Below are positions 44,701 through 55,970 of a stretch of 64,000 bases of DNA, in pieces. The notes below the pieces were generated by a model. That model saw nothing but the letters and a program-made list of their open reading frames with translations. It was not told where the DNA came from and ran no database searches. This DNA is from Chlamydomonas reinhardtii (taxonomy: Eukaryota; Chlorophyta; Chlorophyceae; Chlamydomonadales; Chlamydomonadaceae). The stretch lies in NCBI RefSeq assembly GCF_000002595.2, contig NC_057009.1, positions 4,915,283 to 4,979,282 on the forward strand. The letters are read 5' to 3'. Every line of letters starts with the position of its first letter. Positions within the stretch are counted from its first letter, which is position 1. Both the position numbers and the translations under genes were made by a program.

Positions 44701-47700
44701 CTTCCCCGCCCTCGCCGTCGAACAGCCCTTGGCGTTGCACCGGCAACACGGCCGGCATCGCTGGGTGTGTGGACCCGGCATCCTACCCAGCGCCTGCCTC
44801 GTCAGCCAACGCAGCGACTTGCGGCGTCCTTCCTTCGTGCACAACCATCGGCTGCCCCCATTGCGACGCGTCGCTCAAGCGCTGGGACTCGGCTGCGACG
44901 TGGACAAATTACGCTAACCAGGTGCCGGTGTCAGGCGCGGACAAGGACGTAACTCTTCCGCCGGGCACCCGTGTGCTGCTTTCGGGCTGCATGCTGAGCG
45001 GGGGCTCGCGCTTCCGCCGCATCACCGTTCCCGAGGGCAGCCAGGTATGCGTCTTGGCGCATTTGTGGTAAACTGCAAATGCGGGGACCAGGACCTTGCG
45101 CGTTGGAAGTTGGGTGGTTAGCCAACGAAACCGTGTGTGTAAGCCGAGCTTGGGCGTTGCAACCCGGGCGCCTTCCCTGCTCACTTCAATCGTGCCGTAC
45201 GCGTTTTGGTCACGCCTCACACCATGTCCCTGCCCCGGCTTTCTGTGCGCTGTGCAGCTGGTTATAGACGACGCGCCGCTGAACCTGACGCTGACCACGC
45301 TGCTGGTGCAAGGCAACTTCAGTATGGGCTCCGCCAGCTGCCGCCTGCAGAGCGCCATCTCCATCACGTTCGCGCCCGCGGCAGGAGTGCCCACCAACAT
45401 GATGGCGCTCAAGGTGTGCAGGGAAAGCTTCTTTGGGACGGGCCCTCAGTAGGGCATGTGGGTCGGGATCGCCCGTGTCCAGGTGGGCTAGGTGGCAGTG
45501 TCGCGGGCAATCAAGGTGTTCATGCTGGACTCTGTGGCGTAGGAGCACTGTGTGTGCACTCTCCTCTTGTACACCTGCACCAAGGGTTCCCTCCCCTGCA
45601 CAGGGCATGAACACCAGCACTGTGGACATGCACGGCGTGCTGTTCACGCCCACTTGGACGCGGCTGACTCAGACAGCGGCCCCGGGCACTCGTTGGGTGA
45701 CTGTGCGCGACGCAGTCAACTGGCGTGTGGGGCAGCTGGTGGCCGTCCCTACCAGCGTGTGGAAAGACGAGTGCCGCAACCAGAACGAGGTCAGGCAGAT
45801 CCAGAGCATCAGCGCCGACGGCAAGAACATCACATTCACGACGGCGCTGCAGTTTTTGCACTACGGGTAGGTTGGCGCTAACCTTCGAGTGATGCTGTTT
45901 GGACGGCCGGGGCCCGTTTATGTGCATGTGGTGCCCATAGTGACACCACGTACCATCGCGGTCCTGGTGCAGGGGCCCCGAGTACCAGACGGAAGTGGTG
46001 CTCCTGAGCCGCAGCATCCTGTTGCAAGGCAGCCCCGAGTCCGCGGCCGAGCTGGCGGGCGGGCACGTGCGCATTGAGAGCAAGGTGGGTTCGCGCGAGG
46101 GCAAGGTGACCACTTGGCGGCGGCATGCTGGTTGGCATTAACGTGCAGTGCGAACGCGCACTTGTATCTTCGAGTGAACCTCCGCTCACCTGGCGGTTCC
46201 CGTGATCTGTGACGTGCAGCGCGGGCGCATCCGCGGCGTGCTGGGCTACCGCATGGGCCAGCAGTTTCAGATGGGCAGCTACCCGTTCCATTTCCACATG
46301 GCGGGCGAGGTGCCGTCTGACAGCTACATGACCGACAACGCAGTGTACGCCAGCTACTGGCGAGGTGCGCTTATGGAGGCTTCAGGATGTGTGTACTGTG
46401 AAGGCTGTCGTTGCAGAATGGCCATCCCAAACTTGCCCTGATGACTGCCTTGACCGTATGCCTACCTCTTGCCCACGCTCGCAGCCTTCACCATCCACGG
46501 CACGCACGCGCTGACGGTGGCCAGCAACACCGCCTTCCACGTGGCCGGCTCGGCGTTCTACATTGAGGACGGCGCGGAGGAGCGCAACCGCATCAGCGGC
46601 AACTTTGCCGGCTTCGTGCACCCGCTGGGCCGTGTGGACACGTGCGACGCGGTTGGCAGCGTGTTCGGCGCGCCCACCATCTACCAGTCTGCTACACTGC
46701 TGCAGCCTGCCGACTGGGCCGCTGCTGGCTTCTACCTTAGGTGGGCGCATGGGGCTAGGGCCGCCTGTGTATGGTTTCTTGCCTTTGCAATATCTGCGTG
46801 CGTGCCATACGCTACGACTTGGTGATTCCCACACGGGCTTCCCATCGTTGCAGCAACGCCTACAACTACATCGACAACAACGCGGCCAGTGGCGGCACCA
46901 GCGGCTTCATGTTCCTGAACCTGCCCTTGCCGATCGGGGTGAGTGCCGGTGTGTGCCCCCTCATTGCATGCTGGGTGGCATCTTTCTTTCACAATGCTCA
47001 ATCGTGACCCGGCTGGTGACTTCGTTTCACTATGCCGCCTGTGCGTGCCCATATCTGCCCAGCTGAACCGCAACGTGCCGCTGGAGCCCTACAAGCGGCC
47101 CCCGCTGAGCTTCAGCGGCAACACCGCGCACTCGTCCGGCTATCACTGGGACAATGCGGGTGCAATCTACTGCGGCGGTAACCTGCAGTACGACACAGAC
47201 AACGTGACGCTGATCTACAAGATTGAGCGGTCCACGTTTGACCCCACGTGAGTCTTTGTGAGCTGCTTACAGCTTTCCCTTTCGCCCAGCCATTTCGGCA
47301 ACATGCGCCGTACTCTCCCTCACTTACTTACCACAGAGACACGGCCAACTCTTCGTTACCGGTCAAGTTTGTGTTGCGCAACACCAAAGTGTGGCTGGGC
47401 GGCTTCTCAGTCGCTTCCTATGGCGACCGGTTCTTGGTGAGTCATTACGATGCATGTGGCCTTTGCCCCTGTGACTGCTTGCAAGCACGTTTGCTGCTGG
47501 ACCGCACATGAACCTACGCGCTACCTACCTGCGTCTTGCTTGTGCCCGCCCCCAGGTGGACGGCTTTGAGTCGCATGACGGCACCATGGGCGCGGCGGTG
47601 CGCGGTGACCCCAATGAGCTGCTCAATGCCGACCTGAACCTCAACTCCGCCCACGCCGGCTGGCTGACTGCCAACATCCCCAATGAGTGAGTCTTCTGCC

Positions 47701-50700
47701 TGCAATCATAGGCCATGCTATGCCGCTCGTCGCAGCTACCCGGTCGATAACGCCCGTAAGCCCCATCGCACCCGGCTGCTCCTTTGGTTTACCACTCGCA
47801 GCCTGCAACAAGGCTACCGCTTCGGTCTGCAGTTCTACGACACGTGGATGCGGCACCTTATGTCCAACGTCACCATCCGCAACGTGGTGTACAGCAGCAC
47901 CGAGTGGCTCACGCAGGCGGCGCTGGTGGCATTGACCTTTTCGGACCAGTTTAAGCCGTTCCACGTGGCCAGCATTCGGGGCATCCGCCTAGTGAACGTG
48001 ACCAAGGCGGCCGTGTTGAGCAACCCCGTGGTCCGCACTGGGTCATGGCGCTTCTACAACTTCCTGGGTGCGGACACGAATGGCGGGGCACGTTCCATTA
48101 GTTTGCTTGTGTATGTGTAAGGAAGTTTTGTACCTTTGTTGTGCCACACGCCCGTTCTTGATCTTGCCCGATGCACACACTGACCTGCAGACGCGGACGG
48201 TTCCTTCACGGGCACCAAGCGCCCCACGCTGGTAGCGTCCTACTCCGCCACCAACAACACCGGGCCCTGCGATGCCGCTGCGCCCACACCCTGCACCTCG
48301 AGCTTTAACTGGTGGCGCACGGACACGGCCTGCACGGCCACGCCGCCAAATGTGTGAGTGCGGGGTCGGCTGGGCTATTGGCTGTGCCGGTGACTTGGCA
48401 GTGCAGGGCAACATAGCACGCACTGCTGACACTCAACACCACTGGCATTGCTATCTGTCCCTCAACCAACAAACACATGCGCAGGCCTGCAACGTCGAAC
48501 GTCCTCGCGTGTGACTGGTGGGTGGAGAATGGACGGACCTGCTGTGTGCTTTGTGGATGCAAACATAGCAGCTGTTGCCTTTTATGCTGCACATTGACGG
48601 ATACGTACATGGGCATTGACCCTACCTGCTTTTACTCGCCGTGTTCGCCAGGTACCCATGGCGCACCCAGGGGCGCCTGAGGCTGGAGGTGCCGAGCTAT
48701 GACCTCACGGTAACAACTTGATGGTCTGCACGCCTCGCTATGAACCTTCCACGTGGGGTGTCCCAACCAACAACGTGTTATGCGACCTGCATTCGCGTCA
48801 CGTTTGCCTTGACTACGCTCCTGCGCAGACTGAAGAGGCTGGCTGGTTGTGGCCTTCCGTCAACAACATCAACGTGTACGACGCCGGCGTGGTGGCGCAG
48901 TTCGGCCAGACCGGCGCCAGCCGCCGCGCCACCATCATCACTCGGGCCGAGGGCGTGACGGGCCTGACGGGGCGCGGCGGCTGGTACGCGCACTGGAGCC
49001 TGGGCGCACCCAAGTACGTCAAGGTGCATTTGGAGACTGTGCCCCGCGGCACCTCCATCATCTTTGCTACGCGCTACCCCGCCGGCACCACCTTCAGCAT
49101 CACCCGCGTGGCCAGCTCCTGGCTGGTGCCTGACGGGCAGCTGCTGCCCGCGACCAGCCTGGCGGCGGTGCTGGGCAGCGACTCCGGCGAGTTCTACTTC
49201 TTTGACGGCAAGCTGCTGTACCTGAAGCTGGTGGACCTTTGGGAGGAGCCGTACCAGGGTCGGCTGCCGGCCCGGAGCGGCGGGCTGATGGTGCCCGGCA
49301 GCCGCTGGGAGGAGTACTATGAGGTGACGGCCAGCATCCCTGGCTGCTCCACGTCGCCGTACCCCAGTCAGAACGGACAAGACTTCTCTGGGCAGTTCTG
49401 TGCCATGAACGTGAGTCAGGATCAGGCCAATGAGGCCATGCATTGGGACTGGGAGTAGGCATGGCAGGGGCAGCAGGGGCAGGGACTGTGTGCACGTGCC
49501 CCTTTGGAACCCAGAACGGCGCCAGCCTCACCAAACCTGCCGCTGGGCCACCCTGTGTACATACCGTATGACATTCTTCCTCTCCTTGCGCTCCAGGGCA
49601 CTGTGGACAGCTTCATCCCGCCCGCCATCACGGCGGCCTACAACGAATGGACCATCCCCTACTGCGCCGAGGTGGCGCCGCCGCTGAGCGTATGCAGCGC
49701 ACTCAACGTGTCTGCCGGCAACTGCACCTGCGCGACGTTGCAGCAGCAGGGCCGCTGCGCTGACATGGGAACCGGCGGCGTGTGGCTGGGCAACACGTCG
49801 GACGCCAACCTGCGTGCCAATGTGGCCAAGACGCTCGGCTACTGCTCTGTGACGTGCGGTCGCTGCAGCGAGGGCCAGGAGTGGTGCCGCGACATCCCCA
49901 TCATGCCGCTCAGCCTGTCCAGTGAGTGGAAGGAGGGGATGAGGACACCTGTAAGGCGTTTGCGGTTTGGCTTGCTTCGTGGTTCTAACGCTTCCCGCGG
50001 TGTGGCGCCCCTCCCATTCCATCTTTGCCTGCAGAGAACCAGACGTGCTCGCAGATGGTTCCGCTGGGCCGCTGCTACGAGGTGGCGCCCAAGGGCTACT
50101 GCCACGACACGTGTGGCGTGTGCAGCGGCGCAGGGCTGCCGTGTGTGGACCTGCGCTGGACAGATCAGTACACATGCGCCGACCTCAAGTCTTGGGGCTC
50201 GTGCAATGACACCTGGGTCACGGACAACAACTTTTGTCGAAAGACGTGCGGCGCGTGCACGGGCATGCCCCGGCCACCGTCGCCGCGGCCGCCTTCGCCA
50301 CGCCCGCCATCTCCTTCGCCACCTTTGCCTCCAGCTCCACCTTCACCGAGCCCCCCATCGCCCCCCAAGCCGCCCAGTCCAGTGCCGCCGAGCCCCTCGC
50401 CCCCTAGTCCAGTTCCACCCGGTAGCTCGGCTGTTTTGCGTACAGCTACCACGCAAGACACCACCGCGCCTGCAGATGCCGCTTTGGACGCGTCTCCTGT
50501 TGCGCTCGAATCCACCACATCTGGATCCACATCACAGCAGCAGCAGAGTACTGACAGCAGCAGTGCGGGCAGGATTGGCGCGGGCCCAGATAGCAGCGAC
50601 GCCCAGCAAGGGCAGGTTGCAGCTGCCGGTGCTCACGGGCAGTTACAACCAGATAGCCTGGCCGACGGTGCAAGTGGCGGAGGCGGAGGCTCGGGAGCCC

Positions 50701-51047
50701 GTGGCCCCCCTGCAGCAGTGGTGGCTGGGGCGGCAGCTGCGGGTGTACTTGTTGCGGTTCTGGCGGCGGTGGCTGCCACAGTGGCTGTCCTGCGGTCCAG
50801 GCGCCAAAGCGCCGGCGGCGCACCAGCTATGGGCACCGGCCGTGTGGTTCCGCTGGAGGTCATTTCTGAGGGCGGCATGGAGGCGCCGGTGCCGCCGGCC
50901 CCGAAGAAAGCACCAAGCTTACAGAAACGTCGGAGCAACCGGACGATGAGCATTGGCAAGAACGCTGTTCATCCCGCGCCTGCAGTCCTGCATGGCAGGA
51001 GGTCAAGCAGTGGGTTCGGGAATGACACTGAAGACGCTGAGGATTAG
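32790..51047 (+). CDS. Giant type I membrane protein with three tandem G8/beta-helix modules (CEMIP/TMEM2/fibrocystin-L-like)
   Basis: Predicted about 3915 residues: signal peptide ([19 protein letters not shown]), three modules of about 1256 residues, one membrane span ([20 protein letters not shown], near 50715-50790) and a basic cytosolic tail of about 80 residues ending DTEDAED. Module 1 exons: 32790-33161, 33375-33530, 33721-33983, 34090-34201, 34337-34481, 34596-34851, 34965-35049, 35174-35358, 35448-35547, 35664-35794, 35914-36179, 36303-36465, 36783-36840, 36960-37541, 37728-38052, then 38166-39106, which runs through the PPSP linker into the next G8 domain. From the module start at 32856 to 38800 the exon lengths sum to 3768, a multiple of three. 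Motifs: [13 protein letters not shown] with [11 protein letters not shown] (G8), [18 protein letters not shown] and [11 protein letters not shown] (beta-helix), and cysteine cassettes ending TCGxC. Modules 2 and 3 have no signal peptide or start of their own, so this is one gene. Likely cell-surface or wall protein; ligand unknown. Confidence 0.85.
32856..38800 (+). repeat. Tandem genomic module 1 of 3 (5945 bp)
   Basis: Begins at ACCGGCAACACGG and ends before the same string at 38801. It includes 15 introns. It is the most diverged copy: the intron at 36466-36782 differs clearly in sequence and length from the other two, and several exon sites differ. The last approximately 1.6 kb, including the proline linker, look identical to module 2. 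Confidence 0.93.
38396..38790 (+). repeat. PPSP-rich linker coding repeat (module 1)
   Basis: About 130 codons of PPSPxPPSP, the motif of hydroxyproline-rich volvocine wall proteins such as pherophorins. It joins two folded modules as a stiff, probably arabinosylated spacer. The same tract recurs at 44334-44728 and, shortened, at 50265-50425. Confidence 0.9.
38801..44738 (+). repeat. Tandem genomic module 2 of 3 (5938 bp)
   Basis: Same exon-intron layout as module 1, with G8, beta-helix, cysteine cassettes and long PPSP linker. Introns and exons are nearly identical to module 3, differing at scattered single bases and small indels, such as an extra few bases near 39613. It has no start codon context or signal peptide and is entered by read-through of the linker exon 38166-39106. 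Confidence 0.93.
44334..44728 (+). repeat. PPSP-rich linker coding repeat (module 2)
   Basis: Appears identical base for base to the linker of module 1. That is unexpected for a low-complexity tract that normally changes length quickly. Confidence 0.9.
44739..50320 (+). repeat. Tandem genomic module 3 of 3 (truncated at linker)
   Basis: Matches module 2 until the proline linker, where the sequence becomes unique after about 50320. The linker is much shorter and runs into a Ser/Gln/Gly-rich stalk and the membrane anchor. A 4-base-scale indel near 47690 and an Asn-to-Ser change near 48920 distinguish it from module 2, so it is not a bare copy in the assembly. Confidence 0.92.
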
Positions 51048-52248
51048 ATGTATACATTCATGTTTCAAACGTGTACAGCTCCTGATGGCAGGACTACCAG
51101 GACTTGAGCAGCCACGGGTCAGCTCCAACTGCCCACAGGGCACAATTGTTTGGACGCATGGGGTGCCTCAATCTTCTGGCGTAGGGACAGGACGCGCAGC
51201 GACATCTGAAATATGATGCGTCACCAGCGTGAGGGTTGCTGACAAGTGTGAAATTGATGACTGCGTTTGCACGCGGGATTGTGTGTACATACGGTACGTC
51301 GAACGCAACAGGGATTCATTTAAGTGGCTAACACGCGAGGCGCTTACGGAGCTTCTTGGTAAGTGACCAGCTGACCACAGGGTGGCATTCATCATTGGTG
51401 TGGGTACAGTGCTACCCACCACGTATGATACCGGATTGAGAATTGATCGCTTGGTAGCGTATGACGTGGAGCTGGCTAGGCATGCGTGTGCGCGAATGTG
51501 AGGAATGATTGATCAGAAGGGCCGTGTGCTGAGACTGAGGGTGCAGGTTGATGCCCCTCGATGAAGCTTCCTCTCCTACTTATGGCACATGTTACCATAT
51601 GAGCAAGGTACGGGTCGTTCCACAGCTTCATTTGCGGAAGCTTCTGGAGTGTGATGGATCGGACGAAGTGCTTCTGGGGTGTCTTGTATCGAGCAGCCCC
51701 AAGAAGATACAGCATTTCCTGGGGGTGAGCAGTCCTTGCATCTAGATTGCGCCATGGTGGTGATGAGGCTTCTCGGGTATGGTAGTACATGACATTCCCA
51801 GTGACGAGGCCATGGTTGAACTCGCGTCTGTCGATTGCAGGTTCCTTAGGTGTCTCCCATGATTGTCTGGTCCGTCATGTAAGGGAATTCGAGAGACCCG
51901 GGAAGTTGTATTGGTATAGAAGACGTGCATAATCGACAGCCCCATTTGGGGCCGCCATAAGGGATGGCCCCTGCATGCTTGCGCGCTCGGGTTGCCCTCT
52001 CTTGTAACACCCGCAATCATAAGGGAACCATGGTTCAGCCTGATTCGGCCCGCCTCACGCTCTACCCTGTTCCCCGCGCATGAAGCTGCACGCGCCAGGG
52101 GCAAGCAACGCCCACCCCCATGCACCGTCACTATCAGACGTCTTCATCAATCCCCATAGCCTTGTGAATCCGCACTTTACGAAGCTCATCCTGCCACAGC
52201 CCACAGCCCACGGGACCACACAATACTGCCAACATGCCCTACGCAGCC
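51048..52248. other. Convergent 3' UTR/intergenic region
   Basis: 1.2 kb between the giant gene (+) and methionine aminopeptidase (-). A plus-strand TGTAA lies at 52003-52007. ORFs on both strands near 51480-51790 have no recognisable domain and no splice partners. Confidence 0.5.
52003..52007 (+). terminator. Candidate TGTAA poly(A) signal of giant gene
   Basis: First TGTAA noticed after the stop at 51047, about 955 bases downstream. The distance makes the assignment tentative. Confidence 0.3.
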
Positions 52249-54983
52249 TCATGCCGCGGGCGTCTCCCACCACAGCGGCGGTGACGTCTCCAGCCGCTTC
52301 GTCAGAACCTCGCAGCCGTCCTTGGTCACGATCAGCGTGTGCTCAAACTGCGCGCTGCGCTTGCCGTCCTCCGTGACCGCCGTCCAGCCATCCGGCCAGG
52401 TGCGGTCGCGCCAGGAGCCCTCGTTGATCATGGGCTCAATGGTGAACACGTGCCCCTCCTTCATCACGCCCACCTGCAGCAACGCAAGGCGATGCATGTC
52501 CCGATGACGCGATGGGCGGGCTAGCTGGTCGAAAGACACTCCTCCGCTCGCTTGGTGTCCCTGGCCTTCAGGCGTGCCACGACATGGTGCTGCGCCCCAA
52601 CCCAAGACGCAGCAGCCAGTGTTCCGGGCACCGCGACTCACCGCCTTGTTGTGCGCGTAGTGCGGCACATTGGGCGCGCAGTGGAACAGGTCGCCGATGC
52701 CGTGCCCGCAGTACGACTTGACCACCTGGAACCTGAGGAACAGCACACATGTCGCAGCGACATGCAAACGGACCAGAATAGTGAGGCATGATCGCTCGCT
52801 ACGGCAGGTACAGTAAACGGGTGCAGCATACGGTACGGCAAGCTGGCTGAGACGGAAGTTAGCAAAGGCCGCACATCAGCGCAGCCGTATCGCATGCGTG
52901 CGTCCTCACCCGTTGGCAGAGGCGTGCTTCGTGATGATGTCACCGATGTCCCGATACCGCACGCCTGGCTTGCAGGCGGCGATGGCCTTCATCAGCGCGT
53001 CGTGTGTCACCTTGATCAGCTTCTTCCCCTCCTCGTCCACCTCACCCACACAAATGGTCTCGTTCAGGTCGCCGTGGAAGCTGCGCATTGAGCACGTATG
53101 CAACTCCACGGTCAGTAGCATGCCGGCGGCCATCTAGTTGCGACGGGCACCTGGCACCGCAAAACGTCTCAGTCCTCGACGCCAGCCGCGCCAGCCGATC
53201 CCAATAGCACCGGCGGTCACTGCTGCTCCCCGCCATTCCTTACCCCTTGAAGTAAGCGGTCACGTCGATGTTGAGGATGTCTCCGTTCTGCAGCTCGCGC
53301 GCGTCCGGTATCCCGTGGCAAATCACCTGAAACGACCACACATGACCATGTGCGCGGTCATGACGCGGTCATTGTGATCCCAGCGCGCGCTTTCATGACG
53401 CATGTGTGTTGCCGGCGGGACGCCTCTGTGCCGCGTGCATCGAGCAAGAAAGCTGCATCAGGCCGTACCTCGTTGATGGACGTGCACACGGACTTGGGGA
53501 AGTTGAAGTAGTTGTAGGGCGAGGGGTAGGCGCCGCGCTCGATCATGGCCTCATGCACGATGCGGTCCAGCTCGTCAGTGGTCACACCTTCGGATGCAAG
53601 GTATAGGCAGACGCACGGGGAAAACGCCGCACGAGTATAAAAGATATCTAAGCTGTGTGCACATGCAGCTTATGGCAGGCCCTTGCTCTTGCGCCCAACG
53701 CCTCAGCAGCCTCGGCTTACGGTGACAGCGTCCTCGCTCGGCCACAACCCCGAGACGCCACCCATCTGCCTGCTCCTTATCACCCAGTCCCTAGCTACCA
53801 GCCTTTGCAGCTCTATCCGCGGTCCTGGCCGGGTTCCCCGGTGCCCAGCTCTCCCCTACCCTCACCCGGCTTGGCCGCCGCCGCCGCCAGGTCCAGCACC
53901 TCGCGGCCGATACGGCAGGCAGCGCGGATGCCAGCCGTGTCGTCCGGACCACGGATGGGCACTGCAGGCACGACACCCAGGGAGTAGATAATGACATAGG
54001 TCGCTTGAGGGCTTTGCAGTTGTGCCAAATGAGAGGTTTGTTGTCCCAGTGAAGTCGTGTACTGTGGTCAACAGGCCCACAGGCCGACAGTAGCACGCAT
54101 GGCACGATACTGTGAATGCTCACCTATTTGTTGCTGGCGGCTCTCCTGCTCCTTGTAGGGGTAGCCGTCCTTATGGTAGTCCGGCTTCGGAATGTGGGCG
54201 GGAATCTGTACGGTACACAGCGCCGCACAAGATGCAGGTGAGGCGCGGCCCGTGTCCAAGCTTACAAGCTTTGCTTACGGGGCTGTGTCCCGCTTCTTCA
54301 CCACCCCGGCACAACTCCCACCTTGCTCACCCCTGCATTGAAGGATACAACCCGGAACGCCCCAGCATAAGCTCACCTCGCGCATGGGGCTGATGCGGTA
54401 TGGCCGCAGCGGTCCCGTCCATTCAAAGTCCGGCATCGCGTCAGCGCGTGCCTTGCCCCGCTTGGTGCAGAACAGCCATGCGTCCGCGGGCGGCGAGTGG
54501 ACCTTCTTATGCTCAGGCCAGGCAGCCTGGAGCCGAGACACAACATCATCCGGGGGAAGGCAAGGAGTGGGGCTGGCAGAACGCGGGCTGGGACTGCTTC
54601 ACTTGCAGCAATCCCAAGGGACCCTCCGCGCTGATCCGCACTTTCCTGGTTCTCCACGCCCCAGACCTCTCCTTACGCCTCAGACCCGCCTTTGGTATGC
54701 CCTCATCCGCCCCACTGCAGCCACCCCGCACCTTGAAGCACTCCTGTGAGCAAAACACGCTCGCCTCCTTCGGCAGGCCCAACTTGAGGCAGTTGGGGCA
54801 CTGCAGCTTGGCGGGTGCCGCACACCTGTGCAATGGGCCCGCGCCAGGATGGTTAGCCCTATACCTACTTGCCATATATGTGCCCTTAGCCATTAGTCAA
54901 AGCGCGCGCAAAGACGGCCGCCGCGGGTCGAAAGGCGATTACCTTGCACAAGGAAGCATGCTGGTTTCCTTCTCTGCCGTCAT
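52249..54983 (-). CDS. MAP1: Methionine aminopeptidase type I, cytosolic MAP1A class
   Basis: Removes the initiator methionine from nascent proteins at the ribosome. Exon 1 (54983-54943) encodes [13 protein letters not shown] and joins in phase to 54825-54732, giving [16 protein letters not shown] and FCSQECFK, the N-terminal zinc finger of eukaryotic MetAP1. Then follow a Trp/Pro-rich linker ([15 protein letters not shown]), [29 protein letters not shown] and the metal-site residues: Asp in ILNIDVTAY, Asp in FHGDLNET, His in CGHGIG, Glu in FTIEPM and Glu in QFEHT. All five ligands of the dimetal site are present, so it should be active. The MAP1A form is set by the zinc finger; plastid and mitochondrial forms lack it. 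It faces the small gene at 55414 head-to-head. Confidence 0.95.
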
Positions 54984-55413
54984 TTTAGGAAGCTAGATGA
55001 TGGCAGAGTTGATTGCTAGCTATGTGGGGCTGGTCTTAGTCGAGCGAGTTTAGCTAGAGTTTACGCAACCGAGCTCCGACCTATGTTATACGAGTCGCAA
55101 CATATCTGTGATTACTACCTATACAACATCAACCTGGCAAAGGCTGTCTCGCTAACGAAACTCGTCCTTCAACATCGTCCCCGATGCAGCGGTGGTCTAC
55201 AGAGCCCCTGAGCCTCCACCAACGCAACAGAATAAATTGCAGGACGTTGAAGGATTAGCAACAGTTAACACGGCTGCTCCATTCTTACAATACCAAAGAA
55301 CTCAGCTTTTACAAGCTGTAATTGGAGTGCAGGCCCTGTATAAAACCCACTGTAACGTACTCTTTGATTTAGCGAGTATCTTGACGGGAGCAGCGGAGAC
55401 GGGCGCGCCCGAG
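54984..55413. promoter_or_regulatory. Divergent promoter region (MAP1 / small membrane protein)
   Basis: 430 bases between divergent starts, AT-richer than the surroundings. It contains a TATAAAA box on the plus strand at 55339-55345, 69 bases before the ATG of the small gene. No clear box was seen for MAP1. Confidence 0.55.
55339..55345 (+). promoter_or_regulatory. TATA box of small membrane-protein gene
   Basis: TATAAAA within CCCTGTATAAAACCC. Spacing to the ATG at 55414 allows a transcription start about 30 bases downstream and a short 5' UTR of about 40 bases. Confidence 0.6.
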
Positions 55414-55970
55414 ATGGCGTTTGATTACGTCTTTCTGAAGGGCGAGGGCAACAAGGGACCCAGTGAGTGGCGCACTTGGGACTGTGGGGTCGTGACGGTA
55501 TCGAGGTATCGGCCGGTGCTTGTGGGGGAGGAGCTTGGGAGAGGTTTCGGGGCAACGTCAGGCGGTGGCAGTGCCACACCCTGGCACGCACCCACACGCC
55601 GCGGACGGGGAAGGGTTGATTGCTCGTGTCATTCCAGACACGTTGGCTGCCTTTCGGCGTATGTATGTCGGACCACAGCGAGCTTGCAGCGCCCGTTGCG
55701 ATGTGCCTGAAACCCTGTGCTGTTGCAACCAACGGCGCAGGCTTCAAACCGACCTGGAAGCCGGACTGGCGCCTGCCACCCGGCGTCAAGGGCAGCCGCG
55801 TGTTTGCCCAAGTGTTGTTCTGGTGCGGCGTGAGCGCTATACCTGTCGTATTCCTCAGCAACAACAAGGAGGCCACAACTAAGCAGCCTGACATCTACAT
55901 GATCCAGAAGCAGAAGGCGCGCGAGGAGCGCATGCGTTGGATTGAGAGTGATGAGATGCCCAAGCACTGA
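55414..55970 (+). CDS. Small single-span membrane protein (109 aa), unrecognised
   Basis: Two exons, 55414-55462 and 55690-55970, joined in phase, encode 109 residues starting MAFDYVFLKGEGNKGP. A membrane span VFAQVLFWCGVSAIPVVFL lies near the middle, after a Trp/Pro-containing stretch (FKPTWKPDWRLPPGVKG). The C-terminal tail is highly charged (QKQKAREERMRWIESDEMPKH). Size, one span and charged tail resemble accessory subunits of respiratory or photosynthetic complexes, but no family was recognised. The acceptor at 55689 was chosen because it alone links the start exon to the membrane-span frame in phase. An alternative acceptor near 55629 would give a different frame without a span. Confidence 0.6.

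Noticed and set aside
38801-44738. Modules as three separate genes
   Set aside because: Modules 2 and 3 lack signal peptide, start codon and promoter, and only the last has a membrane anchor; the linker exon is continuous into the next module.
38801-50320. Modules 2 and 3 as a pure assembly duplication
   Set aside because: They differ at several bases and small indels in introns and at least one amino acid, so both copies exist in sequence; copy number still merits a long-read check.
51476-51790. Minus-strand 104-codon ORF between the giant gene and MAP1
   Set aside because: No recognisable motif, no splice partners; probably 3' UTR sequence of the plus gene.
55520-55882. Alternative frame across exon 2 of the small membrane protein
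   Set aside because: Arg/Cys-rich without a membrane span or conserved look; the chosen frame joins the start exon in phase.
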